A DNA stretch of 64,000 nt from Rotaria sp. Silwood1 (taxonomy: Eukaryota; Rotifera; Eurotatoria; Philodinida; Philodinidae). Under the pieces are notes generated by a model. It saw only the letters and a program-made list of their open reading frames with translations, had not been told where the DNA came from and did no database searches. Made by a program: the position numbers and the translations under genes. Shown here piece by piece: positions 26,912-38,300 of this stretch; within the stretch, counting starts at the first letter, position 1; the number at the start of each line of letters is the position of its first letter. Location: assembly GCA_905250075.1 (NCBI GenBank), contig CAJNOP010000290.1, positions 62,001-126,000 on the forward strand. The letters are read 5' to 3'.

Positions 26912-29251
26912 TTAACCCGTTAACTGTTATTGACGTATATATACGTCAAAGCAATCTTTATGAAAAAAATGAAGACTTCCACTCCTTAACTCAGTTTTTT
27001 TGGATGCGCCGTACCTAATCTAACATCCTGTATTGACTGGATCTTATTACATCGATTTTGATGTTTCATATCCGTCATGTACCTCTGTCTCAAGTGTATG
27101 GCTCTTCATATTCACTGTGAAATTACTCATAAGTACTATTATTGAATTGATTAATCCTACTGCATTAAGTTTGTCACTTTCACGTTCATTGATACTTCCT
27201 TTTTATATAATGATAATTTGGACAAGCACTCAATATTTTACATATATACATGTATGCTTCCAGAAGTTGTTCTAAATATAATTCTTTTCAAGAAAATTCT
27301 CGAAGAACATTTGGCTATGTTCCAAAGAAATTCGAGCAAATTTTGGGATACTGTTTAGTACTGTACCGAGAACATTGTTGAAGATTCTAGAAAGGTTATA
27401 TATATATACAATAGCTTATATTTTTCTTTGTGAACATTATTTACTCCTCGCTCGAGTTTTTATCAAAATTGGAATGATATCAAGTGACGATTCTAACAAT
27501 GGAAATGACAGCGGCAGTAAAAATAGTTTCTTAACCTCTAGTTCATCTTCGTTTGATTATGATGATGAAATTGATGTAACTAAATGGACAGTTACTCCAA
27601 CGGTCAACAGAGATCCATTCCAGTTTGTTGACAATCGTGAAACTCTAGTCAACGATGCTCAAACTCTTATAGAATTTTGGAATTATATTTTTCCTGAAAA
27701 TTTGGTGGAATTCATTGTTTCTGAAACAAATCGCTACGCTGAAAACATATGTAACAATTCGAATTCTCGTCAGCAATATTCACGTATAACTAAATGGGAG
27801 TCAACAAATATTGAAGAGTTCAATGTTGTTATTGTCTTACTGATATTACAAGGGATGATAAAGAAACCCGATATTCAAATGTACTTCACTACCGATGAGC
27901 TTTTAGCTACACCAATTTTCAACAAAATTATAAATGCTAATGGATTCCAAATATTACTCAAGATGTTGTATTTCGAAACCGATGCAGATCCCGATACCAC
28001 ATTGAAAAAGATCTGGCCAATTATTAAAGCTCTACGTTCATCATTCAGGAGACTGTACAAACCAGGGAGATTTTGAAATATTGACGAAAGCTTGCATTTT
28101 TCACGTTATCTGATATAAATGGTTATATTCTGGATTTCATTATTTATACTGGTCGTGATGCGACTTATAATGAAAGATTTAGGGATTTACCTTTATCGAG
28201 TCGAATAGTGATGACACTGGTGGAAGATTATTTAGATTTATCACATTGTATCATAATGGATAATTATTACTTCTCATCACAACTGTTTCTGGAATTAGTA
28301 AAAAGAAAGACAAATGAAGTCGAAACAGTTCGCTCAAACCGAAAAACTCTTCCACTTGATATGAGAAACTCAAGGCTTGAAAAGAACGAACGAATAGTAA
28401 GATATTATAAAAAGGTGATGGCATTGAAATGGCGTGACAAGAGATATGTTCATATGTTATCAGCATACCATAAAGACAATACCACAATCATTTATGAATA
28501 GACAAAACCACGTTGAAAAACCTACACGTGTTCATGAATATAATACAATGAGTGGGGTCGATCTGACCGATCAAATGTTAACTCCTTACTGTATTCCTTG
28601 AACAAGCGTGAAAAAATTTAATAAGAAAAAATTTATGATCTTACTTGATTTCGCTATATTGAATTCATATCTTTTATATAAAATACAAACTCAGGAAACA
28701 AGCACTGGCGTAATGACACAACTTCAATTTCGTATAAAGCTTGCTCGTTTTCTACTGGCACAAAACTTACAACATAATCTTCAGGTGTAGTCAGTTAGAA
28801 GGAAGAGACCATTAAATGAACCTACACCAGCACGATTGATTTCAAGGGACTTTCTATCATTGATCCCTCCCACCGAAAACAAGCAGCATGCAGCAAGACG
28901 ATGTTATGTTTGTAGTCATACAGAAATTAAAAACAATCGAACAAGACATGAATTGAGATACGAATGTGCTATTTGCAACGTTGCACTTTGTGTTGATCCA
29001 TGTTTTCGTGTGTATCACATCGTGAGGAATTTTTGAACAAAACTTTGAGTTTCGAAAACGCTTCTACAGGATAACGCTTTTTTCTGCTTTGTTATTGGAA
29101 AAAAGTTTCTATTTTTCATAGAAAATAATAAATCTTTTCGTCGCAGAAGTTCTCTATCTTATAATCCATAAAAATCTATGAACTGCTCAAAGTTTTTTTT
29201 GAAAAACGTTTGCCATATAGTTTCAAAAAAAATTAATAGTTAACAGGTAAA
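26912..29251 (+). mobile_element. piggyBac-family DNA transposon, decayed
   Basis: The left end is TTAA followed by CCCGTTAACTG (26912-26926), with the short palindrome TGACGTATATATACGTCA just inside (26931-26948). The right end AATAGTTAACAGGTAAA (29235-29251) matches the reverse complement of the left end at 14 of 17 positions, and the TTAA there has become TAAA. piggyBac elements insert at TTAA and usually begin with CCC, so the ends, the 2.34-kb size and the transposase remains agree. Right-end damage and the broken transposase make it immobile on its own. Confidence 0.82.
27474..29036 (+). pseudogene. piggyBac transposase (DDE_Tnp_1_7), broken
   Basis: An acidic Ser/Asp/Asn-rich N-terminus starts at 27474 and runs into the transposase core (EFWNYIFPENLVEFIVSETN, TTDELLATPIFNKI). 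The frame stops at 28074, where about 20 residues appear deleted: NIDESLHF is followed almost at once by LSDINGYILDF in another frame. The three catalytic Asp regions are all still visible, in IDESL, IMDNYYFSS and GVDLTDQM. Further stops fall at about 28499 and 28599. A C-terminal Cys/His cluster (CYVC, CAIC, VDPCFRVYH; 28836-29036) is the usual piggyBac zinc-binding tail. No functional protein can be made from this copy. Confidence 0.85.
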
Positions 29252-29705
29252 ACATTGTAATCGTCTTGATATGGAATTCATCAATTTTGAACACATTTCT
29301 GGATTTATTAGTCTCGATATCTCTATCATTTTGTTTTTCAACGTCAGTTTTTTATATTTTTCGGGCATTAATATTTGGTCAAAGTGATACAATTGAATAA
29401 CAACATCAAAAGTTAAATGTCACAAAAACAATCCCAAATGAGAATTTGTTGAAAAGATTTATTGAAAATGAATGCTGGACACTGGTCATATGTTGTGATA
29501 CTTCCAGTCATAGTCAAAGATATTTAAGCAAATTTACTATAGACACCTAATTAATCTCAAGATGTAATTCGATTCGTTGTAATTCTCTTAATTTTCCTTC
29601 ATTCTGATGTCTTTCTTTTTATGTAACCCTGCTAATCTAATTTTAAGACATGGAAAAGAAGTCTTCGCTCTCATATGAACCATTATATCTCCCCTATAAT
29701 AATTG
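29252..29705. other. Short spacer after the piggyBac element
   Basis: AT-rich DNA with no reading frame or repeat that I can support. Confidence 0.5.
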
Positions 29706-29834
29706 GGTTGGGTGAGGAAATTCATTTTAACTTGTAAGTGAGTATCTATATTTATTTGGGTTGGATTGGTTGCACCCAGCTCAAATAAATATAGAAACTC
29801 ACTTTCAAGTTAAAATGAATTTCCTCATCCAATC
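29706..29834. repeat. Near-perfect hairpin, 55-bp arms
   Basis: The left arm 29706-29760 and the right arm 29780-29834 are reverse complements with only about six mismatches, around a 19-bp loop. Shared core GAGGAAATTCATTTTAACTT on the left is matched by AAGTTAAAATGAATTTCCTC on the right. No coding capacity. It looks like a recently inserted miniature foldback element or the end-to-end remnant of one. Confidence 0.8.
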
Positions 29835-30133
29835 CGAGAGCATAGATGTTGAAATAAGTTGTAACCATTTTATATCCAAATTAATTGACAGTAGTTAATT
29901 GAAAAACTTTTGATTTGAATTTCCAGGAAAATTTTCTCAGAGTCAATTTATTTGAATTTCCTGAAAAGAGGAAGTTGCCATGGTGTGCATTTTTGATTTT
30001 GTTTTGTCCAATTTTATGATCAAGCCCCTCCTACGCTTTCCAGAAAACTCGATTTTCACAAAAGTTGAAAAACTGAGTTCTCGTCATAGGAAGATATGCC
30101 AACGTCTCTTCTTCCCGAGTATGCTCGATCAGA

Positions 30134-30272
30134 TGGTGTGGGTGGTTGTGGCTGTGGGTGACGGTGGATGTGGGTGGATGTGAGTGTGCGTGTGGGTAGG
30201 CGTGGGTGGGGTGTGGGTGGGTGTGGGTTTAGGTAGGTGTGGGTGGGTGTGAGTAGGTGTGGGTGTGTCTAC
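30134..30272 (+). repeat. Telomere-like G-rich array (TGTGGG variants)
   Basis: About 140 bp of GTGTGGGTGGG-type units. TGTGGG is the dominant hexamer, with variants such as TGTGAG and GGTAGG. It reads G-rich 5'-3' on the plus strand and is followed within 10 bp by the C-rich array. TGTGGG is the telomeric repeat reported for bdelloids (recalled). A simple minisatellite is the alternative. Confidence 0.75.
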
Positions 30273-30280
30273 ACTAGTAC

Positions 30281-30417
30281 CCACTCCCACATTCTACACC
30301 CACACCCCCATCCACACCCACACCCACACCCACACCCCCATCTAGACCTACACCCACCCGATCCACCCACCCCCACACCCCATCCGATACCCAACCACAC
30401 CACACACCCACACCCTT
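30281..30417 (+). repeat. Telomere-like C-rich array (CCCACA variants)
   Basis: About 135 bp of CCCACACCCACACC-type units directly after the G-rich array, giving the order G-rich then C-rich. The short translations His-Pro-His-Pro across it are an artefact of the repeat. Confidence 0.75.
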
Positions 30418-30440
30418 TTAGCATTTTCAGAGGGAACGAA

Positions 30441-30870
30441 AGATCAAGTTGAGCTCACAAGGGGTCCACTCTGTAGTACTCATCGAGTTCCGTCTTGGTA
30501 TACCATTTTCAACACTTGATCTAACCTATAAGCAAATCGCGACAGCTAATACGAAGAAATGCCTCAGTTGGGGCCCGGATTGGCCGAACCTGAGCATCGA
30601 ATCGAGCTCAAAAGGTATCCATTGGATAGACCTCGTCGAGTTCTATCTTTGCCTACCGTGTCGCCGTTTGGTCTAACCTATGGACGAATAGTGACGGATT
30701 TTCCGAAAACATGATGCTTTTTTTAGGTGTCTTTTTGCAGTATTTTAGGTTTTTCTCAATGATGGATTAATCCGAGGAAAAAAATAACGAGACCAATCGA
30801 TAGAGCTCTTCGAGATGCATCTTTGTCTAACTTGATTTAACCTATAGAAGAATCTTATAAGAAAATACGC
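30441..30870 (+). repeat. Degenerate tandem repeat, about 153-bp unit, higher GC
   Basis: Three worn units. TCGAGTTCCGTCTTGG (30483), TCGAGTTCTATCTTTG (30636) and TCGAGATGCATCTTTG (30810) are equivalent points, 153 and 174 bp apart, each followed by a TCTAACCTAT-like or ATTTAACCTAT-like block. GAGCTCA recurs at 30451 and 30604. GC content is clearly above that of the window. Lying between two telomere-like arrays, it resembles a subtelomeric satellite. Confidence 0.65.
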
Positions 30871-31218
30871 GAATCCTAATCTAAGATATCCTACGTTATT
30901 CTTTCGACTCTTGACTCATATGTATCACAACAATGACATCAAACATGAAACTCGGACTCACTTGAAATACTTTCTTCGGTCTAGCGACAGCTACGCGCGC
31001 GATACCACCGTGCTGAGTACTGGGATGCAGAATAACTTTTTTTCAGTTCTGTGTACAGTTAATTTATAATTCTTTCCAAAGTTCAGCTACCTTTCGAAGT
31101 CGAGAGCCCCTAAACCCCTCATAATTTCGATTTTATTGCATATGAATTCGATTATAATAAGAGCATTTTCTACTGAGGTGTCACAAAGTAAAAATATTTT
31201 TCTTTCTTTTCCCAACTA

Positions 31219-31372
31219 GGGTGTGTGTGTGGGTGTAGGTGTGTGGGGTGTGGGTGTGTGGGTGTGGGTGGGGTGCGGGTGTGGGTGGGTGTAGATGTGT
31301 GGGTGTGGGTGTGGGGTGTGGGTGGGTGTGGGGTGTTGGTGTGGGTGTGTGGTGTGGGTGTGGGTGTGAACT
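31219..31372 (+). repeat. Second telomere-like G-rich array
   Basis: About 155 bp of GTGTGGGTG units with few interruptions, more regular than the first array. Translations on both strands are repeat artefacts. A short C-rich counterpart follows after 22 bp. Confidence 0.78.
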
Positions 31373-31394
31373 CAGGTGCTTTCCTCATACTTCC

Positions 31395-31412
31395 CAACAC
31401 CCACACCCACAT
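31395..31412 (+). repeat. Short C-rich telomere-like tract
   Basis: CCAACACCCACACCCACA immediately after the second G-rich array, again in head-to-head order. A third tiny relic, CACACCCACACCCT, lies at 32086-32099. Confidence 0.6.
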
Positions 31413-34400
31413 CTAAACAACAACGAATGAGAGTTCAACTACAGTTATATCCAATTGAATCATCAGCTCAACAACAACAGATGAAATTTCAATTACGATC
31501 ATATCTAATTGAATAATCATGACCTCAAGAACGACATATATCGCCAACATTTGATGGCCAAACACCAAATCTCATAACTATCAAGCATGGTTTGGTGAGA
31601 AGTAAAATGTTAATATTAAGATTTATACAAAAAAACACTTACTCGTTTTTACCTATCAAATTTATTGAAAAGTGAAAGATTTTTATTTATTTCAAAACAA
31701 AAAGAAAAAAAATGAAAATCAATATTCATCATTAATTGCTATACAATGAGCAATTACTATATAATATGTAAATAATATTTATCACACATATTAAATATAT
31801 ATATTCACTATTCAATATATTGAATCAATAATATTCAAATAATGCATTACAAATAAATCAAAGTTAATAAATAAGAAGCATATAATTCAGAAATAGCATG
31901 TCGCATAAATAATATATTACATATGTAAAATATATAATACATAAATACTATGTATTAAATCAAAAAAACGAACCTTATAAATCCTTCATAAATGAAATGT
32001 AATGAATAAAAATATATAATACATAAAACCTATATATTAAACGCAAAAACCGTAACTTGAGGATATAGGGATCAAAGAAGGAAACTCACACCCACACCCT
32101 TAAAATTCCAAAAATTTTTGGGAATATGTTGTAGAAAACCTATAATTGCTTTGAAATTGAGTATAAAATACCATTATACTATGTACTTATTAAAACTTCA
32201 TGTAGAGTTTTTCCCAGTGACCTTTTAGATACACGTTGCACTATAATACGAGACAATAACTGCTATTGCGGTTATAGTTTTTCTATGAATTGAGAGATCA
32301 TGACTATGAGTTTATCTCGAAAAAGTATCCTTTTAGAAAAACCAATGGTTTGGAGAAGGAAAGTTGTCGTGCATATTTTCTTTGAAACGAATGAAAAGAT
32401 CGAAAACTTCAAGTAAATACTTTTAGGTCAAGTCCTATTGACATATCATCAATTTACAACTTGAGTGATACAAAAGATACTGCAAAGCAGAGTTTTCAAA
32501 AAAGATAGTGAAGTTTTTTTCATATAGCTGTGTCGATTTTCTTGATAACTTGTTTTCGAGTAAAACAAGCAGTACACCAAGAGTTACAATATCAATGTAG
32601 CTACTAATACTGTGATTGAAATTCTTTATAAGTCTGTCTATAATTGAATCGAAACTTTATCTAAACTAATCTGAACACATAAACAATAAAGCATACAAAT
32701 ATTTGTAAAAGAAAAACTACGTATATTCATGGGATAGTACTATAAATATCAATTGATAATATACTACTTAGGACCACTGACATTATCTAAAATCTAAAGA
32801 CCATAATGTATTAATCGTTATTTAAATTTAACAAAAAGCAGTAATATATATATTATGTTGTACGATAGAAAAAGAAAAGGTACCTAGGAATCAAATAAAT
32901 GAACAGAAGCAACTAAAGTGATGATATGGTACGCATGATAGAACAGAATCTACTCTAAAAGATACATTAAAATCCAGAAAATGAGCTTGAAATATCAAGT
33001 CGAAATTTTGAAGTCATTTTTTTCTCGATTTCTAATTTTCTACAGGAATTATTTCATTAGAATGCTGCTAAGGGGAGCATAAAAACTAAATGTCATAAAC
33101 ACATCTATGTAGAACTTTCATTACAGCTTTGCACAATTTCCATTTATTTATTCAAATAGAAATAAGATACTAATTTCTAATTGTACTCAAAAACGTTTTC
33201 GACTTTATAAAATTTAAGAAAATTATTTATCCATTATAATTTGAAGATTAATTAGTATTATTTATTTTTCAACATTTATGATGATTATCATTCAAAATCT
33301 TCTTTATAATTAAAATGTGCTGTACGACAAAAAGCAACATTTCTACTTCAGCTTAAAACCACTTGATTATTTCGAGTGTTCTTGTCTTTTTTCATCGTCT
33401 ACAACATTCTTTGAAAACAACCAAGAAACACACCTATTCAGAATCTACGTTGGAAATTCTCGCTAGTAATATGTGTAAAAAACATTCTATTACTTGTTGT
33501 TTTTCTGTAGTGAGCAGATATTCCAACAGCTTGAAGATAACACTGAGAAAAACTAAATACAAAGCTTTAGCTATTTCTTAGATTGATGTTTCGTATGCAT
33601 CCTTGCTGTTGGTCAGCGACACAATGAATTTCATGTATTTATATGTCCCATGTTCACTAAATCAATTCTGTACTATTCGTTATCAGACTTGTGAAGAAAG
33701 AAAACGTTGTCATTAATAGAAAAAAACAGGACGTGATGGAATTATTTTTTCGGAACATAGTTCAACAGAGCTTGTAACATATACCTTGAATAGATGTTTT
33801 TAATTTTTCTAAATCATTCTTTATGCAATGAAAAATGAGGTCAGCTTTTTTTCCCAGAATTTTAAAATAAGACAAGTAGAAAATTTGATTGACATGAGCA
33901 AAAACTGTGGCCTATTTTTTTTCTCTCTGTTCTTGACTATTTTATCTTTTATTATCATGACGCATTTCTATTAGCAACAGAAAAGAAGTATTAAAAACAA
34001 AAAAAAAACTTCTAGATCAACTATTAGGATTTCTCTATTCATACTAAAGAAAAAAATCATTTTTAATTAGTTATTTGTTGTTTTTGTTTATTGTTTTTCA
34101 TTTATTTCGAATTAAAGAAAATGTAATAATTTAAAAAAGAAAATGTTTATGTGCGTATACAAGTATGTTTGATAAATAATAAGTACCAACAACATTAAAT
34201 AAGTGCAAAACATAAAACATATTATTTATCAAACAAATAAAAAGCTATTAAATTAATTCATACAAGATATAAACAAAACAAAAGAAACCCACCGGCAACA
34301 TATAAAACATAACAACGGACGGTTGTTGTTTAGTATATGAATGTTCTTTTTTCTTGTTTTCAAAATAGAATGTTTAGATAATATTGTCAAGATATTCATC

Positions 34401-34425
34401 TGACATAAAATGTTTTTGACCGAAT
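31413..34425. other. AT-rich gene-free stretch beyond the telomere-like island
   Basis: Extremely AT-rich, especially 31700-32050. Two similar segments (ATATATAATACATAAA, near 31929 and 32011) sit 82 bp apart, a weak tandem duplication. An open stretch at 33363-33581 shows no family similarity. No exon chain was found. Confidence 0.5.
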
Positions 34426-35023
34426 TTATAATATTGAACATGCAGTACAACAAGTAGATGTTGATGAATTAGAATCTGTAGTTGATGTTATTGCGTTTGT
34501 TGTTGTATCTTGATTATTGTCATGTTTATGTTTTCGTTTTTGATCATTATTTGTTGATTCTGGGAGATGTTCACGTTGGACAAGATGCATCACAGTTGTT
34601 TTGCCTAATGATAAAATGAATAGATCTTTTAGTATTAAAAAATGTCTTACCTGGTTGAAGTCGTAAAGCGCCTAATGTGACATTGCCATGTAAAAATCTT
34701 CCTTGATAAATTAATCTTAAAACTTCATAACGGTCAACTTTTTGTTCATTTCCCCAATCTAATAAAAATTCAATGAATAGAAAACAATAAAATTATACTT
34801 TTTTTTTTTTCTTTCGAAAAAACCTTCAGGCCAATTTTCAAAAACATATTTAGCTACATCGGATGCTGTTGTTGTTGGTCGAAATTGAAATTCAGCTGTT
34901 TGACCGGTAACAAGAATTAACTTGAGATTGATCTTTTAAAAAATAACTTTATTTATTGTTGAAATTGAAACGCTTTTTTTTATATTTACTTACAATATCA
35001 GACGATGAAGATTTGGTTCCCAT
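34426..35023 (-). CDS. UBL3: UBL3-like membrane-anchored ubiquitin-fold protein, 4 exons, 141 aa
   Basis: Exons on the minus strand: 35023-34994, 34932-34824, 34758-34651, 34604-34426; 426 nt in frame. After a short Ser-rich start (MGTKSSSSD) comes one ubiquitin fold (about residues 10-95), with the family blocks LRLIYQGRFLHGNVTLGAL and KTTVMHLVQREHLPES. A Lys/His- and Ser/Thr-rich tail follows. The protein ends CCTACSIL, so the last four residues form a CAAX box with two more Cys just before it. UBL3 proteins are prenylated rather than conjugated by a C-terminal Gly, and sort proteins to membranes and extracellular vesicles. The human protein is 117 aa; the extra length here is in the tail. 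Its start lies 322 bp from the divergent ATAD5-like gene. Confidence 0.93.
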
Positions 35024-35345
35024 TGAAGATCATAATGTTTGATGAAACATATATTGAAATGATATACAAATAATATTTCTCTCAATATAAAAATTAATAT
35101 TTTTTTTTGTCGCTACTATCAAAAGTAATTTATTTAATTATATTTAAGAAAAACAATATTTGATTTTATTCTTAAATTAAAAATATTTATTTGTTTTTGA
35201 AAGAAAAAATATATTATTATTTTTTTCTTGTAAAAAAAAGAAAATAAGATTTTATGATTGGTAGGTAAGACGAACTAATCAAACAAAAAAGATAATTTAT
35301 GTTTGCTCTCGCTCTTTTTTGTTTATTCTTATTAATTGTTTAAAT
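35024..35345. promoter_or_regulatory. Bidirectional promoter between UBL3-like and ATAD5-like genes
   Basis: The two start codons face away from each other across 322 bp of AT-rich DNA. GATTGG at 35256-35261 is an inverted CCAAT box. No clear TATA box is separable from the AT background. Shared regulation is possible but not shown. Confidence 0.5.
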
Positions 35346-38300
35346 ATGAAACTAACACAAAAAACACTTTTTCAATGTTTTGAAAAATCTCGTCCAACAT
35401 CACCAATAGTTAAATCATGTGAATCTCAAATAAAAATTTCTTCTCAACAACAAGAATCTGAAAATCATCAATCTAATTTTCTTTTACCTATTCATATACG
35501 CCAATTATATAATTCATTAAATAATGATATTATTCCTTGTTTTAATGAAAGAAAATTTAATGATGATAATTCATCTTATTCGAGTCAAGAATTTTATCGA
35601 ATATGTCCAACAAACGTTAATAATCAAAATCATTTACCGAAACTTAAGGTATTGGAGATGTGCTCCGAATTCTTTTTTTTTTTGACTTTTGACGAGCGCG
35701 AAACTCTATGGGACGGAAAATTTTTTTCATCCTAAAAATTCACAAATGAAAGAAAAACTGATTACAGTTAACTCGATCGGATCAAATCGATCATGTTGAC
35801 TGCTTTTCGAACTTCTTTTTTAAATTATGTAGAGTTTTTTGTGTTTGATTCCGTAGATCTCTTCTCATTTCAATATAGATTTGAAAATTAAACGTAGTTA
35901 TACTTTTTTTTTAAAGTTTATTAAAATATCATCAACTGAACGTCAAATGGAATTGTTTAATCAATATACTAATGATCAATCCATCATTAATTGGAAATCC
36001 ATGTTTGAGAGTTTCCAAGATTACCGAAAAAAAGTCATAGAACAAAGTATGTACACCAAAAAAAAAAAGAAGAAATTGTTGTTTTTTTTTCAGTTTTGTA
36101 GCCAGTCTTCGTTTTTTAGATCAATATGAACAATTATTATGGACCGAAATCTATCGTCCAAAAAATTCTAAAACATATCTTGGAAATCATACAAGACAAA
36201 TCAAACATTTAAACGAATGGTTTTCATATTGGACAAAAAAATTACATAATGAACAACCTCAAAAAAAAGTTTCACGAAAGAAACGAAAATGTCTTGCCGA
36301 CGACGACGATGATGATGATTATTCCGATAAAAATTTTTCGAACGATTCAAGTATGTATTTGAAAAATAATATTTTCGGTTAATATATATCCTTTATATTC
36401 AATCACATTATTTATTGATTGAATACATATCATATTAACCAATATTAAAAAAAAAGAAGAAAAATAAAATGTTTTTCATTATATGCTCGACAAGGTCTAG
36501 ATCATTGAGAGATTAAAATGTTATCTGGGTATAACGAGCAAACATTTTTCGTTTTTTGTTTCAAATTAAATTTCAATTATCTTGAAAATCATAATAGATT
36601 TGAACTTTCATATTTAGATACATTTTTTAATCATTCCTGTCATTCGAAATCTGAACATCCACGATTAATTTTTATTCATGGTTTTGGAACAACATCGTTG
36701 GTACATGCACTTGCTGAAGAACATAATTTCAAAGTAAGATTAAAACTAATTTCAAGACTTTTTTTATAAATGGACAAAATATAAACAAGATCATTTGTGT
36801 CCTAAGTTTTACTGTCATCTAGTTGCATATTAGTGGTAATAGCATCTCATGTAGAATAATCCGAAACATTGAAATAAAGACTGTTTTTAATGGTCATATA
36901 TAATTGTTCATCAAATGCATGAAATTGTCACTCAACAATCTTTTATCCTCAAATTGCGCATGTGAAACAAAAATGTCAATATAATTTTCAAGTGATCATA
37001 TTTTACTAGCTTAAAAATAACTAGAGACGTCGAAACATTTTTATAGATGCACTTGAAAATACCAGAATTTCTTGTGAATGTTTAGCCTGTTGGTTATAAA
37101 AAAATGAATAAGCCTTTTTTGACTGAGAAAATCGAACTCACGCATTTCAACAAATCTCCTATAGATTCGAATTCTTCTCAATACGCTTATGTTTTGTAAA
37201 TTCTAAAACTTTTCATACTACATCTGACATATAGAATTTCTTGCTTTGATGTATTATTTTTTGGTACCTTAGGTAACAGAAATTAACGGATCTCAATCAC
37301 GAGCTCGTACACCTCTACTTAAACAACTTGAACAAGTAACAAATCATCATCAACTATCGTTTAAACGTTGTCCATCAGATACGATTATGTCACAAGGTAA
37401 AGATCTCTTTAAAAAAAAAGTTTATTTCTTTTAAATTTTCTTCTATTAGAAAACAAATCAAAATCGAATAAAGAAGTATCATCTCCGTTACCCGTCAAGA
37501 AAAAAGCTAAATATGAACGTGGTTCCATAGTGTCTTATTTTAATCAACCAAAAATGTCCGATCATAATAATGATGAACAAAAAGAAAATAAACCTCAGTG
37601 TCAATCAAAATCAATGATATCGAATAAAAAAGAATCGAAAAAATTAACTAATGAAACAAATATTACAAAAAGACGAAGTAAAACCAAACAAGAAGAAAAA
37701 CCAATAATTACAACAGATAATCAATTTATCTCATCTGTTCAAGTTGAAAAAACATCTTTAATTCTTTTCGATGAGGTTTATTTTCAAAAACAAAAAAAAA
37801 TAACAACATCTTTTTATTTGTTTCTTTTTCTATTAGATCGAAACATTAACAACAGATGATAATTTTTGGTCATGTTTAAAAAAATTACTCGAAACAGCTA
37901 AAAAACCTATTATACTCACATCAAATAGTAGAACAAATCCCGAAGATGCAATTATCAATTTATCTAAAATTGGCTATTATGAACTTATTCATCTCGAACA
38001 AAATGAACCAGTAAATTAACTTATTTTAAGCATCTCTTCTCATAATGAATTTCTTAATTAGATTCATTCATGTTAAGCTAAAATTTTTACGGGTCACACT
38101 GATCCTGAAACTGTTTCTTCTCTATTTATGTGAATTCTTTCTAAAACAAAAAAGCATTCGAATTCAAATAGAAAACACTCTTTTCATTTTTTATGAGCAT
38201 TCTTAGAGACGCAGTAGTTACATGAACATGAAAAAAATAAGGTAATCTCGTGATATTTAATTTCGCTTTTCTTAACACAGCAATCAAATATAAAACAGAG

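Noticed and set aside
30237..30452. Open frame of His-Pro repeats across the C-rich array
   Set aside because: It is the translation of a hexamer-like repeat; the same array is open in several frames.
30421..31218. Search for a reverse transcriptase (Athena/Penelope-like) between the telomere-like arrays
   Set aside because: Only short frames exist and none shows reverse transcriptase motifs; the segment is a degenerate tandem repeat.
31170..31430. Three overlapping frames (Gly/Val/Cys- or Thr/His/Pro-rich) on both strands
   Set aside because: All are translations of the second telomere-like array; none has flanking exons.
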